Shown: positions 1 to 10,779, counted from the first letter of the stretch. The stretch is DNA of 64,000 bases from Marinithermus hydrothermalis DSM 14884 (GCF_000195335.1 NC_015387.1:930001-994000), one strand, 5' to 3'. Made by a program: numbers and translations. Notes: generated from the sequence alone by a model not told the origin.

Positions 1-1
1 A

Positions 2-1354
2 GAGGCGGACGTGACCGGAGCGACGATGCCGGTCACCAAGCACAACTACCTGGTCACCCGCGCCGACGACCTTCCCCGCATCGTCAAGGAAGCCTTTTAC
101 ATCGCGCGCACCGGCCGTCCCGGCCCCGTGCTGATCGACATCCCCAAGGACGTGCAGCTCGAGGCCTTCACCGGGGCGTTCCCGGAGCGCGTGCACCTTC
201 CCGGGTACCGCCCCACCGAGGAGGGCCACCCCCGCCAGATCGAGAAGGCCCTCGCGGCCCTCGAGGAGGCGGAACGGCCGGTCTTGATGGTGGGCGGCGG
301 GGCGCGGCACGCCCACGCGGAGATCCGGGCCTTCGCCGAACGGACCGGGATCCCCGTGATCCCCACGCTGCACGGCCTGGGGGCGTTCCCGGGGACGCAC
401 CCGCAGTGCTTGGGCATGCCCGGCATGCACGGGACGGTCGCGGCGAACCGCGCGGTCCAGTACTGCGACCTGATCCTGGGGATCGGGCTGCGCTTCGACG
501 ACCGCGTGACTGGGAGGCTCGAGCGGTTCGCACCCCACGCGCGCACGATCATCCACGTGGACATCGACCCTGCCGAGGTGGGGAAGCTCGTGCCTACCCA
601 CATTCCCGTGGTGGGGGACGCGAAGCAGGTGACGGCCGAGCTCGCCGCCGGCGCGCGCCCCTTGCGGCTCGAGGGGTGGTGGCGGACGATCCGCGCCTGG
701 CAGGAGCAGTACCCCTTGCGGATTCCCGAGCGGCCCTACCTGCAGACCCCGGAAGTGATCCGCGCCTTCTGGGAGGCGACCGGCGGCGAGGCGATCGTGA
801 CGAGCGGGGTGGGGCAGCACCAGATGTTCGTCACGCAGCACTACCCCTTCAACAAGCCACGCGCGTGGGTGACCTCCGGAGGGCTCGGCACGATGGGGTT
901 CGGGCTGCCCGCGGCGATCGGCGCTCAGGTGGCCCGCCCGGACGCGCTCGTGATCGACTTCGACGGGGACGGCAGCTTCCAGATGACCCTGCAGGAGCTG
1001 GCCACCCTGGTCAAGTACGACCTCCCGGTTAAGGTCGTGATCCTCAACAACGGGTTCTTGGGCATGGTGCGCCAGTGGCAGGAGCTCTTCCACGCGCGCC
1101 GGTACAGCGAGGTCTACCTCGCGGACTCCAACCCGGACTTCGCCAAGCTCGCTGCGGCTTACGGCATCCCCGGGGTGCGCGTCGAGCGGCGGGAGGACCT
1201 CGCCAAGGGCGTGGACGCGGTGCTCGGAACCGACGGGCCCGTGGTGGCGGAGTTTAGGGTGCACCACGAGGAAGGCGTCTTCCCCATGATCCCCGCGGGC
1301 GGAAGCGCGGAGGACATGATCGTGGAGGACCCTCGGGAGGAGGTGAAGGCGTGA
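2..1354 (+). CDS. ilvB: Acetolactate synthase large subunit (5'-truncated by window edge)
   Basis: ThDP-dependent first common step of valine, leucine and isoleucine synthesis: joins two pyruvates, or pyruvate and 2-oxobutyrate. The reading frame is open from base 2, so the N-terminal part lies outside the window and about 450 residues remain. Visible are the central domain and the C-terminal ThDP-binding domain with the GDGSF...NNGFLGM motif, in which NN is the metal/ThDP signature. It is first of five co-directional genes and its TGA overlaps the GTG of ilvN by 4 bp, implying translational coupling to the regulatory subunit. ThDP enzymes resemble one another, but the ilvN-ilvC-leuA context settles the identity. 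Confidence 0.96.
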   Translation, partial: EADVTGATMPVTKHNYLVTRADDLPRIVKEAFYIARTGRPGPVLIDIPKDVQLEAFTGAFPERVHLPGYRPTEEGHPRQIEKALAALEEAERPVLMVGGGARHAHAEIRAFAERTGIPVIPTLHGLGAFPGTHPQCLGMPGMHGTVAANRAVQYCDLILGIGLRFDDRVTGRLERFAPHARTIIHVDIDPAEVGKLVPTHIPVVGDAKQVTAELAAGARPLRLEGWWRTIRAWQEQYPLRIPERPYLQTPEVIRAFWEATGGEAIVTSGVGQHQMFVTQHYPFNKPRAWVTSGGLGTMGFGLPAAIGAQVARPDALVIDFDGDGSFQMTLQELATLVKYDLPVKVVILNNGFLGMVRQWQELFHARRYSEVYLADSNPDFAKLAAAYGIPGVRVERREDLAKGVDAVLGTDGPVVAEFRVHHEEGVFPMIPAGGSAEDMIVEDPREEVKA

Positions 1355-1878
1355 GGCATATCGTGAGCGTCCTGGTCGAGGACCACCCTCGCGTCCTGAC
1401 GCGGATCACGGCTCTTTTCGCCCGGCGGGGCTTCAACATCGAGTCCCTCGCCGTGGGACGCACGCACCAGCCGGGCACGAGCCGCATCGCGTTCGTGGTT
1501 CGCGGCGACGACCACACCATCGAGCAGGTCGAAAAACAGCTGAACCGCCTGGTGGAGGTGCTCAAGGTCACGGACCACACCGAGCCCCACATCGAGCGGG
1601 AGCTGGCCCTGGTCAAGGTGCACGTGGCCGGCCTCGAGGAACGCCTCGAGATCCGCGAGATCGCCGCGGCGTACCGGGCGCGCACAGTGGACGTCGCGCG
1701 CCGCGCGCTGACCTTCGAGGTGACCGGCGAGCCGAGCAAGGTCGAGAGCTTCATCGAGCAGCTGCGGCCCTACGGCCTCCTCGAGACGATGCGCACCGGG
1801 GCCGTCGCCATGTCCCGGGGGGTGAAGGCCCTGAAGCCCCGTGAAAAGGAAGCGGTGCGTGAAAAGGAAGCGGTGTAG
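1351..1878 (+). CDS. ilvN: Acetolactate synthase small (regulatory) subunit
   Basis: Regulatory partner of IlvB, expected to bind valine and activate the large subunit. At 175 aa it has the normal length. The N-terminal ACT domain (about residues 2-75) begins MRHIVSVLVEDHPRVLTRI and carries the FARRGFNIESLAVG segment; a second ACT-like domain follows (about 80-165). The GTG start overlaps the ilvB stop. Oddity: the protein ends in two identical copies of REKEAV, produced by an exact 18-bp tandem duplication just before the stop. Confidence 0.96.
   Translation: MRHIVSVLVEDHPRVLTRITALFARRGFNIESLAVGRTHQPGTSRIAFVVRGDDHTIEQVEKQLNRLVEVLKVTDHTEPHIERELALVKVHVAGLEERLEIREIAAAYRARTVDVARRALTFEVTGEPSKVESFIEQLRPYGLLETMRTGAVAMSRGVKALKPREKEAVREKEAV
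1840..1875 (+). repeat. 18-bp exact tandem duplication at the 3' end of ilvN
   Basis: Two perfect copies of an 18-bp unit (1840-1857 and 1858-1875) encode REKEAV twice. The duplication is in frame and sits immediately before the TAG stop, so it only lengthens the C-terminal tail. It probably arose by replication slippage. Confidence 0.9.
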
Positions 1879-1893
1879 GAAAGGAGCGGGATC

Positions 1894-2905
<1,012 letters not shown>

Positions 2906-2919
<14 letters not shown>

Positions 2920-4438
2920 GATCTTCGACACCACGCTCCGTGACGGGGAGCAGTCCCCGGGCGTGACCCTCACCCCGGAGGAGAAGCTCGCCATCGCGCA
3001 TCAACTCGCTCGGCTCGGTGTGGACGTGATCGAGGCGGGGTTCCCCATCGCGAGCCCCGGGGATTTCCACGCCGTTCGCCGCATCGCGCAGGAGGTCCGG
3101 GGGCCGACGATCGCGGCGCTCGCGCGGGCCGCCAAGCCCGACATCGAGCGCGCGGCCGAGGCCGTCGCGCCCGCGGAGAACAAGCGCATCCACACCTTCA
3201 TCGCCACGAGCCCGGTGCACATGGAGAAGAAGCTCCGCCTGAGTCCGGACGAGGTGGTCGCGCGTGCCCGCTGGGCGGTGGGCTACGCCAAGGGGTTCGT
3301 GGACGACGTGGAGTTCAGCGCGGAGGACGCGGGCCGCAGCGACCCGGACTTCCTCGTTCGGATCTTCGGGGAGGCCATTCGGGCGGGGGCCACGGTGATC
3401 AACATCCCGGACACCGTCGGGTACCAGACCCCCTGGCAGTTCGCCGAGCTCGTGCGCTACGTCATCGAGAACACCCCCGGCATCGAGAACGTGGACGTCT
3501 CGGTGCACTGCCACGACGACCTGGGCCTCGCGGTGGCGAACTCCCTGGCTGCGGTCCGTGCGGGCGCAACCCAGGTGGAGTGCACCGTCAACGGGATCGG
3601 CGAACGCGCGGGAAACGCTTCCCTCGAGGAGGTCGTGATGGCCCTCTACACGCGCCGCGACGTTTTCGGGGCCGAGACCGGGATCCGCACCCGCGAGCTC
3701 TACCGCGCCAGCCAGCTCGTCGCGCGCCTGACGGGGATGGTGGTCCCGCCCAACAAGGCGGTGGTGGGGGCGAACGCGTTCAGCCACGAGTCCGGCATCC
3801 ACCAGGACGGGGTCTTGAAGGCCCGCGAGACCTACGAGATCATGGACGCCGAGCTGGTGGGGCGTGAGGCGGCGGTTTTGGTGCTCGGCAAGCACTCGGG
3901 GCGTCACGCCTTCAAGAAAGCCCTCGAGGAGCTCGGCTACACCTTCAACGACGAGGAGGTGACCCGCCTCTTTACGCGCTTTAAGGAGGTCGCCGACCGC
4001 AAGAAGCAGGTCACGGCGGAGGACCTGGTGGCCCTGGTGGAGGACCAGCGGACCCGGGCCCCCGAACACTTCAAGCTCCAGGACCTCCAGGTGCACTCCG
4101 GCACCGCGCTCACCCCCGTAGCCACGGTGCGGGTCGCGACGCCGGACGGGGAGGTCACCGAGGCGGCCACGGGGGACGGGCCGGTGGACGCGGTGTACCA
4201 GGCGATCGCCCGAGCGGTCGGCCTGCGCCCCCGGCTCGAGGCCTACCGCATCGAGGCTACGACCGGGGGGACGGAGGCCGTGGGTGAGGTGACGGTACGC
4301 CTCCGGAACGGCCGGGCGGTCGTGACGGGGCGGGGGGTGGCGCCGGACGTGGTCGAGGCCTCGGCGCGGGCCTACCTGGACGCTTTGAACAAGCTCGTGG
4401 CCGGGGTGGGCGCGAAAGCCTCGGTGGAGGCGCCATGA
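2906..4438 (+). CDS. leuA: 2-isopropylmalate synthase
   Basis: Condenses 2-oxoisovalerate with acetyl-CoA, the committed step of leucine synthesis. The N-terminal TIM barrel shows [13 protein letters not shown] (start of the barrel, metal-binding Asp and catalytic Arg) and [14 protein letters not shown] (metal His pair). The NGIGERAGN segment follows, and the C-terminal part (about residue 385 onward) is the LeuA dimer/allosteric domain that binds leucine in this family. The 510 aa length is normal. The GTG start lies inside ilvC and the stop overlaps cimA (ATGA). Confidence 0.97.
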
Positions 4439-6033
4439 GGCAATCCGCGGCGATCGAGGTGCTGGACACCACACTGCGCGACGGCACGCAGGGTGAGGGC
4501 TTCGTGCTCTCCACCGAGGACAAGGTAGCCATCGCGCGGCGGCTCGCGGCCTTCGGGGTGCCCCTCATCGAGGGGGGGTGGCCCGGCTCGAACCCCAAAG
4601 ACGCGGCGTTCTTCCAGCGCATGAAGGGCGTGGACCTCGGCGCGGCCCGCCTCGTGGCGTTCGGCGCGACCCACCGCAAGGGGCTCCGCCCCGAGGCGGA
4701 CCCTTCGGTCCAGGCCCTCCTCGAGGCAAGGACCCCCGTGGTGACCCTCTTCGGCAAGTCCTGGACGCTGCACGTCCGGGAAGCCCTCGGGGTGAACCTC
4801 GAGGAGCATCTCTGGATGATCGAGGCGACCGTCGCGCACCTGGTGCGGCAGGGGCGGCGCGTGATCTACGACGCGGAGCACTTCTTCGACGGGTTTAAGG
4901 AAGACCCCGCCTACGCGATGGAGACGCTGCGTGTCGCGTTGCGGGGCGGGGCGGACACCCTGGTCCTGTGCGACACGAACGGGGGAAGCCTGCCGGAGGA
5001 GGTCTACGAGATCACCCGGCGGGTGGTGGACACCTTCCCCCGGGTGCGCATCGGGATCCACGCGCACAACGACGCGGAGCTCGCGGTGGCCAACACCCTG
5101 GCCGCGGTGCGGGCGGGAGCGCGGCACGTGCAGGGCACCATCGGCGGGTACGGGGAGCGGTGCGGGAACGCGAACCTCGTCAGCCTGATCCCCACCCTGA
5201 TGCTGAAGTACGGGTACGCGGTCGTGCCTCGCCCGCGCCTTGCGGAGCTGAAGGTGCTCGCGCGGTTCGTGGACGAACGCGCGAACCTCACCCCCAACCG
5301 CCGCGCGCCGTACGTGGGGGAGGCGGCCTTCGCGCACAAGGGCGGGGTGCACGTCTCCGCGGTGCTCAAAAACCCGCGCACCTACGAGCACATTGACCCC
5401 CAGCTGGTGGGTAACGCGCGCCGCATCCTCGTCTCGGACCTTGCGGGGCGCTCGAACCTGCTCGCCAAGCTCGCCGAGCGCGGCCTCGAGCTCGAGGCGG
5501 AAACGGCCCGCTCCCTTTTGGAGGAGGTCAAGGCCCTCGAGCACGCCGGGTACGCCTTCGAGGGGGCCGAGGCCTCGTTCTACCTGCTCGCGCACCGGCT
5601 CCGGGGCGGACGGCTGCCCTTTGTGGTCCGGGCGTTTCGCGCCTGGGTGCAGGGGGAGGCGCGCGGGGCGTGGCAGGCCGAGGCGACCGTGCAGGTCCAG
5701 GTGGGCGCGGAGGTCTACCACACCGCCGCGATGGGCGAGGGGCCGGTAGGGGCGCTGGACAACGCGCTCCGCAAGGCCCTCCTCGCCTTCTATCCCGAGC
5801 TCGAGGGGGTCGAGCTGGCGGACTACAAGGTGCGGGTCCTCTCCGGGCAGGAGCGGGGTACCGCGAGCGGCGTGCGGGTTTTGGTGGAGATGACGGACGG
5901 AAAAGACCGCTGGGGAACGGTCGGCGCCAGCGTGAACATCCTCGAGGCCTCCCTCAAGGCCCTGGCCGACGGGTACGCGTACGTGCTAGTGAAAGAAGCG
6001 CGCGCGCCACACCAGGCCCACAAAGCGAGCTAA
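4435..6033 (+). CDS. cimA: (R)-citramalate synthase
   Basis: LeuA paralogue of 532 aa. The N-terminal barrel has [13 protein letters not shown] and [15 protein letters not shown], and the C-terminal half has a LeuA-type allosteric domain. DGTQGEG instead of DGEQSPG, together with [13 protein letters not shown], are features of the citramalate synthase/2-isopropylmalate synthase-like branch (CimA). That enzyme condenses pyruvate and acetyl-CoA, giving a threonine-independent route to 2-oxobutyrate and isoleucine. Its place directly after leuA in the ilv operon fits. The 3' end overlaps the convergent tagA gene by 48 bp. Substrate choice is inferred from subfamily and context. Confidence 0.9.
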   Translation: MRQSAAIEVLDTTLRDGTQGEGFVLSTEDKVAIARRLAAFGVPLIEGGWPGSNPKDAAFFQRMKGVDLGAARLVAFGATHRKGLRPEADPSVQALLEARTPVVTLFGKSWTLHVREALGVNLEEHLWMIEATVAHLVRQGRRVIYDAEHFFDGFKEDPAYAMETLRVALRGGADTLVLCDTNGGSLPEEVYEITRRVVDTFPRVRIGIHAHNDAELAVANTLAAVRAGARHVQGTIGGYGERCGNANLVSLIPTLMLKYGYAVVPRPRLAELKVLARFVDERANLTPNRRAPYVGEAAFAHKGGVHVSAVLKNPRTYEHIDPQLVGNARRILVSDLAGRSNLLAKLAERGLELEAETARSLLEEVKALEHAGYAFEGAEASFYLLAHRLRGGRLPFVVRAFRAWVQGEARGAWQAEATVQVQVGAEVYHTAAMGEGPVGALDNALRKALLAFYPELEGVELADYKVRVLSGQERGTASGVRVLVEMTDGKDRWGTVGASVNILEASLKALADGYAYVLVKEARAPHQAHKAS

Positions 6034-6702
6034 CCGTCCCGCGCGCGGCCAGCGCTTGGGGTCAAGCCCCACGCGCCAGAGCCACTCCACCCCCAGCCGG
6101 TGCGTCCACTCCGGGGCGCGCCGGGCTTCGCCGGCGAGGACGTCGAGCGTGCCGCCCACACCGATCGCGACCCGCACCCCGAGGTGGGGCTTGTGCCGGT
6201 GAAGGAAGACCTCCTGCCGCTCTCCGAGGCCAGCGAGGAGCAGGTCGGCCTGAGCCTCGCGGATTTGCCCCACGACCGCCGCTTCGTCCTGGAAGAACCC
6301 GTGGTGGCTGCCCGCGACCCGCACGCCCCACTCGGCCTGGGCACGCGCCGCGGCCCGCTCGGCCACGCCGGGCCGCCCCCCGAGGAAGAAGACCCGCAGC
6401 TTAGGGCCGAGGCGGCGGAAGAGCTCGAGGGTGAGGTCCACGCCGGTCACGCGCTCGGAAAGGCGCGCGCCGCACAGCGTCCGGGCGGCCCAAAGCACAC
6501 CGACCCCGTCCGGGGTGACGAGCTCCGCCTCGCGGATGGCCCGGGCGAGCGCGGGGTCGCGCTGGGCCCGGACCGTGATCTCGGGGTTGAGCGTGACGAC
6601 CTGGCGCGTGCCCGGCTCGGCGAGGAAGCCCTGGATGCGCTCGAGAGCTTCCCGCATCGAGATCGGATCGAGGGGCAGGCCTAGGAGTTCGAGCCGCTCC
6701 AT
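5986..6702 (-). CDS. tagA: WecG/TagA/CpsF family glycosyltransferase
   Basis: Cytoplasmic glycosyltransferase of the family that adds N-acetylmannosamine(uronic acid) to a lipid-linked sugar in wall teichoic acid or related polymers. Family motifs are visible: an early LNPEITVRAQRDP, TPDGVGVLWAARTL (about residues 55-70), RVTGVDL, VFFLGGRPGVAERAA and VAIGVGGTLDVLAGE near the end. I take the ATG at 6702, which gives 238 aa and overlaps comB by 22 bp. The polymer is unknown; with csaB nearby it may help build the secondary cell-wall polysaccharide that anchors the S-layer (inference). Confidence 0.85.
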   Translation of the reverse strand: MERLELLGLPLDPISMREALERIQGFLAEPGTRQVVTLNPEITVRAQRDPALARAIREAELVTPDGVGVLWAARTLCGARLSERVTGVDLTLELFRRLGPKLRVFFLGGRPGVAERAAARAQAEWGVRVAGSHHGFFQDEAAVVGQIREAQADLLLAGLGERQEVFLHRHKPHLGVRVAIGVGGTLDVLAGEARRAPEWTHRLGVEWLWRVGLDPKRWPRAGRLARFVGLVWRARFFH

Positions 6703-7421
6703 GGGGTGAAGCGGTACAGGGGGCGTCCCTCGTGCTCGATGCGTTCGGAGAGGAGGGGCACCACGGGGTCCTGGCTGATCAGGCTGGCGTAGGCCAGGTC
6801 CTCCGTGTACCCGAGCCGCGCGAGGAACTGGCCGGCCCCGGACTGCCACAGGGCTTCCTGAGGGTCGGGGAAGGCCTTGAGCAGCGCGATGCTCATCCGG
6901 GCGGCGTCCGCGAGTTGGACGCGGTCCTCGCCGTACGTGCGGATCAGTTTCTTGGCGAGGAACCCCGCGACCAGCGTGTCGTCCAGTCCTTCGGCCCGCT
7001 CAAACCCCGCCCCAACCAGGGCGATCTCCTCCTTTGCGAGGGCGTGCGCGGCCTCCAGGACCGCCCGCGCGTTGCGGAACGCGCCCAGCAGCAGGTGCTT
7101 GTACCCCGTGATTTGCTCGAGGGCCCACGGCAGGTTGTCGCTCGAGTAATAGATCCTGCGCCCCTCCACCTCGAGCTTCACGAGCTCGGCGGGGGAGGTG
7201 CCGTAGTGAAAGCCTTCCGGGGGGATGCCTTCGCGTTCGCCCAGGAGGAGATCGCCTTCCTGCGCGCAAGCGCGGATCGCGCGTAGGCTAGGGGAGACCC
7301 AGACCTCACGCGCGCCGCGCGCGAGCAGGATCGAGATGGAGGTCGTGGCACGCAGGACGTCCACCAGGATGACCAGATCGTTGTACTGACCTTTGGGCAG
7401 CAGGTCGACACGAACACGCAT
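6681..7421 (-). CDS. comB: ComB family 2-phosphosulfolactate phosphatase-like protein
   Basis: 246 aa protein of the ComB family (Mg2+-dependent acid phosphatase first known from coenzyme M synthesis). Supporting motifs are VILVDVLRATTSI near the N-terminus, LLGEREG, GFHYGTSP and VGAGFERAEGLDD. Bacteria outside methanogens carry this family without making coenzyme M, so the real substrate here is uncertain. The ATG at 7421 is preceded by TACAAT with an 8-nt gap. It overlaps tagA downstream, so the two probably form one transcript. Confidence 0.85.
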   Translation of the reverse strand: MRVRVDLLPKGQYNDLVILVDVLRATTSISILLARGAREVWVSPSLRAIRACAQEGDLLLGEREGIPPEGFHYGTSPAELVKLEVEGRRIYYSSDNLPWALEQITGYKHLLLGAFRNARAVLEAAHALAKEEIALVGAGFERAEGLDDTLVAGFLAKKLIRTYGEDRVQLADAARMSIALLKAFPDPQEALWQSGAGQFLARLGYTEDLAYASLISQDPVVPLLSERIEHEGRPLYRFTPWSGSNS

Positions 7422-7455
7422 CGCAGCAAATTGTACCACTTGATAGCATGGGCTC
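7422..7455. promoter_or_regulatory. Divergent leaderless promoters comB / thiL
   Basis: Only 34 bp separate the two start codons. On the minus strand TACAAT (7435-7430) is 8 nt before the comB ATG. On the plus strand TAGCAT (7444-7449) is 6 nt before the thiL ATG. Neither gene has a Shine-Dalgarno sequence, so both mRNAs should begin at or very near the AUG. Confidence 0.65.
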
Positions 7456-8412
7456 ATGCGGGTGGATGAGCTCGGCGAGCGGGCGCTCGTGAAGCAACTA
7501 GCGCGCATCGGGTACCCGCCGAACGCGACCTTACCCCCAGGGGACGACGCGGGCGCGGTGCCGTGGGGCGGGGGGCACCTCCTCCTCAAGACCGACGGGT
7601 TCGCCTACCGGCAGGTGGCCCTTCAGGGCATGAGCCCCGAGGCCGTGGGGTGGCGCGCGGTCACCGCGGTCGCCTCGGACCTCGTGGCGAAGCTGGCGCG
7701 GCCCCTGGGGTTCACCCTAGCCCTCGCAGCCCCAGGGGAGGCCCGGGTGGAGACCCTGGTGGGCCTGACGCGAGGCGCGGCGCGCGCCGCGGCGGCGTAC
7801 GGAGCGGCGCTGCTGGGCGGGGACACCAACGCGGGGGGCGAGCTCGCCATATACGCGAGCGGCGTCGGGGTGGCGAGGGCGGTCCTGCCGCGCGCCGCGG
7901 AGCCCGGGGACGGCGTGTACCTGCTCGGGGACCGGTGGGGCCTGAGCGGTGCCGCGATCCACGCGCACTACCACGGGATTCCGCTGGACGCGTACCCCGC
8001 GATCCGCCGGGCGGGCCACTGGCCCAAGGCGCGGCTCGAGGTCCTGGCCCTGGGCGCGGTGCGCGACGCCCTGTCCGGCAGCGCGGACTCCTCGGACGGC
8101 CTGGCCGAGACCCTGTGGCAGCTTGCCGAGGCGCTGGGCGTGGGGATTCACCTCGAGGCCCTCCCCGTTTTCCCCGAGGTGCGCGCGTACGCCACCGAGG
8201 CTGGGGTGGACGCGCACGAGCTCGTGCTGTATGGGGGGGAGGAGTACGAGGTCGTGCTCGTCGTGAAGCCTGGCGGAGAGGCCGCGGTTGAGCGCGCGCT
8301 GCGAGCCGCTGGCGTCCCGCACCATTGCGTGGGGCGGGTGGTGCGGGAGATGGGCGTTTGGTACCGGGGGGAGGTTCTGGCGCGTCGGGGGTACGCGCAC
8401 TTCCAGGATTAG
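7456..8412 (+). CDS. thiL: Thiamine-monophosphate kinase
   Basis: ATP-dependent phosphorylation of thiamine monophosphate to thiamine diphosphate, the last step of cofactor synthesis. 318 aa, normal length, PurM-like fold. Diagnostic motifs are the N-terminal GDDAGAV (metal/ATP Asp pair), LKTDGF, SDLVAKLARP, LLGGDTN in the middle, SADSSDGLAETL, and the C-terminal YGGEEYEVVL. The start is fixed by the -10 box 6 nt upstream. The downstream gene is convergent, with a 2-bp gap. Confidence 0.96.
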   Translation: MRVDELGERALVKQLARIGYPPNATLPPGDDAGAVPWGGGHLLLKTDGFAYRQVALQGMSPEAVGWRAVTAVASDLVAKLARPLGFTLALAAPGEARVETLVGLTRGAARAAAAYGAALLGGDTNAGGELAIYASGVGVARAVLPRAAEPGDGVYLLGDRWGLSGAAIHAHYHGIPLDAYPAIRRAGHWPKARLEVLALGAVRDALSGSADSSDGLAETLWQLAEALGVGIHLEALPVFPEVRAYATEAGVDAHELVLYGGEEYEVVLVVKPGGEAAVERALRAAGVPHHCVGRVVREMGVWYRGEVLARRGYAHFQD

Positions 8413-8414
8413 GG

Positions 8415-8939
8415 TCAGTCCCGAAGCAGCAGGACGGGCTCCTCCTCGATGGGCGGCAGGTCCTCCAGGCTCTCTAGTCCGAAGACCTCGAGGAACCGCT
8501 CCGTGGTCCCGTACAGCTTGGGGCGGCCGACCGCGGGTTTTTCCCCCACGACCCGGACGAGGTCGCGCTCCACAAGCCCCTCGAGCACCCCTTCCGCGCT
8601 CTTGCCCCGCATGGCCTCGATCTCCGCCCGGGTGATGGGCTGGTGGTACGCGACGATCGCGAGCACCTCGAGCGCCGCCTTGGAGAGCTGCGGCACGCGC
8701 GGCCGCAACACCGCCCGCACCGGATCGAGGTGCGTAGGGTGCACCACGAGCCGCCACCCGCCCGCCACGCGTTCGAGGGCCACCCCAAGCGTGCCGGAGG
8801 CGAGCCGGTCCTCCAGGGCTTGGAGAGCGCGCAGCAGCGTATCCTCCGGAAGGCCGAGTCCCTTATGCAGCTCCTCCAGGCTGACGGGACGGCCAGCGGC
8901 GAAGAGCACCGCGAGCAACGGGCCTTCGAGTTCCTTCAT
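8415..8939 (-). CDS. scpB: Segregation and condensation protein B
   Basis: Winged-helix partner of the SMC-ScpA condensin that organises and separates the chromosome. 174 aa with the family pattern: an N-terminal LLAVLFAAGRPVSLEEL helix-turn-helix, VHPTHLDPV, then LSKAALEVLAIVAYHQPITRAEIE, the best conserved ScpB segment, and VGRPKLYGTTERFLEVFGL near the end. The ATG overlaps the stop of tsaC by 4 bp. No scpA is in the window. Confidence 0.95.
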   Translation of the reverse strand: MKELEGPLLAVLFAAGRPVSLEELHKGLGLPEDTLLRALQALEDRLASGTLGVALERVAGGWRLVVHPTHLDPVRAVLRPRVPQLSKAALEVLAIVAYHQPITRAEIEAMRGKSAEGVLEGLVERDLVRVVGEKPAVGRPKLYGTTERFLEVFGLESLEDLPPIEEEPVLLLRD

Positions 8940-9529
8940 TCCGGCCTCCGGAGGTGGGGCTTGAGAGCGGAGGCCGGCACCCCGCCCTCACGCAGCACCT
9001 GACCGCGGACGAGGTCCACCACGCTCGAGGCCACCCCGGCCGGGGTATCGCCCGGGTGGACGCGGTCCACGAGGGGCGCGAAGGTGAGGGCTTCCTCGTA
9101 CGAGCGGGCCGGGGGTGCGCCGCTTTGGTTGAGGCTGGTGGCCGCGGCGTGCCCCCCCACGCCCGCGAGGATCTCGAGGAGCTCGTCGTGCGCCGGCATC
9201 CGGAGGCCGACCGTACCATCCGGGCTGATCCAAGGGGGGATGGCCTGGCCGGGCACCACGATCGTGAGGGGGCCCGGCCAGAACTCGCGAGCGAGCTCGA
9301 GGAAAACGGGCTCGTGAGGGCCGAGCTCCGCGAGCTCGAGGGCGGCTTCCACGCTGGAGACGAGGACCTGGAGGGGTTTCTCCGCGGCGCGGCCCTTGAT
9401 CCGGTAGATGCGTCGGCAGGCGGCCTCGTCCTCCATCCGGGCGAGCAGGCCCCACACGGTGTCGGTGGGGAAGGCGACGACACCGCCGTTGCGCAGCACC
9501 TGGAGGGTCGTTACAGCTTCGCGGTTCAT
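8936..9529 (-). CDS. tsaC: L-threonylcarbamoyladenylate synthase (Sua5/YrdC/YwlC)
   Basis: Makes threonylcarbamoyl-AMP from threonine, bicarbonate and ATP for the t6A37 modification of ANN-decoding tRNAs. 197 aa, a single YrdC domain. Visible motifs are GGVVAFPTDTVWGL, IKGRAAEKPLQVLV, REFWPGPLTIVV, VGLRMPAHD and ATSLNQSGAPPA. The start is supported by TACACT 5 nt upstream on the minus strand. It is cotranscribed with scpB. Confidence 0.94.
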   Translation of the reverse strand: MNREAVTTLQVLRNGGVVAFPTDTVWGLLARMEDEAACRRIYRIKGRAAEKPLQVLVSSVEAALELAELGPHEPVFLELAREFWPGPLTIVVPGQAIPPWISPDGTVGLRMPAHDELLEILAGVGGHAAATSLNQSGAPPARSYEEALTFAPLVDRVHPGDTPAGVASSVVDLVRGQVLREGGVPASALKPHLRRPE

Positions 9530-9558
9530 GCCTAAGTGTAGGTTATACTAACCGCAAG
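9530..9558. promoter_or_regulatory. Divergent leaderless promoters tsaC / pilC
   Basis: In a 29-bp intergenic region, TACACT (9540-9535, minus) lies 5 nt before the tsaC ATG and TATACT (9544-9549, plus) lies 9 nt before the pilC ATG. No Shine-Dalgarno sequence is present on either side. Confidence 0.6.
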
Positions 9559-10779
9559 ATGCCGGTGTACCAGTACAAGGCGCGCGACCGCCAGGGCAGG
9601 GTCCTGAGCGCTACCATCGAGGCGGAGAACATCCGCGAGGCGGCTCGCATCCTGCGGGAAAAGGGGTACTTCATCGCGGAACTCAAGGAGCCCGGCCGGG
9701 GCTTGCAGGCCGAGGTGAAGATCCCCGGTCTCGAGCGCGGCCCGAGCCTCAAGGACGTGGCGATCTTTAGCCGGCAGCTCGCCACGATGCTCTCCGCGGG
9801 TCTGCCGATCGTGCAGGCGCTGGCGATCCTGGAGCGGCAGGCCGAGAACAAGAAGTTCAAGGGGATCCTGAAGGAGATCCGCACGGATGTAGAGGGGGGC
9901 GAGCCGTTTAGCGACGCGTTGAAGAAGCACAGCGCCTTTACCCGGCTCTACATCAACCTGGTGCGCGCCGGGGAGACCTCGGGCACCTTGGATTTGGTCC
10001 TGGAGCGCCTCGCTACCTTTCTGGAGAAGGAGCTCGAGCTGCGCGGCAAGATCCGATCCGCGATGACCTACCCGGCGATCGTCTTGGTCTTCGCGATCGG
10101 GGTGACGTACTTTTTGCTGGCGGGGATCGTGCCGCAGTTCGCGCAGATCCTGACGGACCTGGGGTCGGAGCTCCCGGTCCTGACGCGTTTTTTGATTGCG
10201 GTGTCGGACCTGTTGCGCGCGTACACCTGGGTGTTCGTGCTGCTTGTGGCGGTAGGGTACCCCTTGTACCGGATGTACTACCGGACGGAACGCGGGCGGC
10301 GCGTCGTGGACCGGATCAAGCTGCGGATGCCGGTGTTCGGCAGCCTGAACAAACGCAGCGCCCTGGCCCGGTTCGCGCGTACCTTCGGGCTTCTGATCTC
10401 CAGCGGCGTGAACGTGGTCGAGGCGATGGAGATCACGCGGGGAACGGCTGGGAACGCCGTGGTGGAGGATATCCTGGAGGAGACGAAGGAAGCGATCCAG
10501 GTGGGTGAGCCGATTCACGCTACCTTCCTCCAGTACCCGGCGGTCTTCCCGCCGATGGTGGCCTCCATGGTCGCGATCGGGGAGGAGACCGGCGCACTGG
10601 ATAGTATGCTCCAGAAGATCGGGGATTTCTACGAGCGCGAGGTGGAGGAGGCCATCGCGAGCCTGACCGCGGCGATCGAACCGGTCATGATCATCTTCCT
10701 GGGCGTGATCGTGGCCTTGATCGTAGCGGGGATGTTTTTGCCGCTCTTCCAGATCATCAACACGCTCTCCCTACAGTAG
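9559..10779 (+). CDS. pilC: Type IV pilus inner-membrane platform protein PilC (type II secretion F family)
   Basis: Integral membrane platform of the type IV pilus machine, which in Thermaceae also serves twitching and DNA uptake. 406 aa, normal for PilC. It starts MPVYQYKARDRQGRVLSATI, has two duplicated cytoplasmic T2SSF domains (about 70-190 and 270-395) with IFSRQLATMLSAGLPIVQAL and ARFARTFGLLISSGVNVVEA, and membrane segments near 170-190, 220-240 and 375-400. It stands alone here, with no pilB or pilT in view. Confidence 0.95.
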   Translation: MPVYQYKARDRQGRVLSATIEAENIREAARILREKGYFIAELKEPGRGLQAEVKIPGLERGPSLKDVAIFSRQLATMLSAGLPIVQALAILERQAENKKFKGILKEIRTDVEGGEPFSDALKKHSAFTRLYINLVRAGETSGTLDLVLERLATFLEKELELRGKIRSAMTYPAIVLVFAIGVTYFLLAGIVPQFAQILTDLGSELPVLTRFLIAVSDLLRAYTWVFVLLVAVGYPLYRMYYRTERGRRVVDRIKLRMPVFGSLNKRSALARFARTFGLLISSGVNVVEAMEITRGTAGNAVVEDILEETKEAIQVGEPIHATFLQYPAVFPPMVASMVAIGEETGALDSMLQKIGDFYEREVEEAIASLTAAIEPVMIIFLGVIVALIVAGMFLPLFQIINTLSLQ

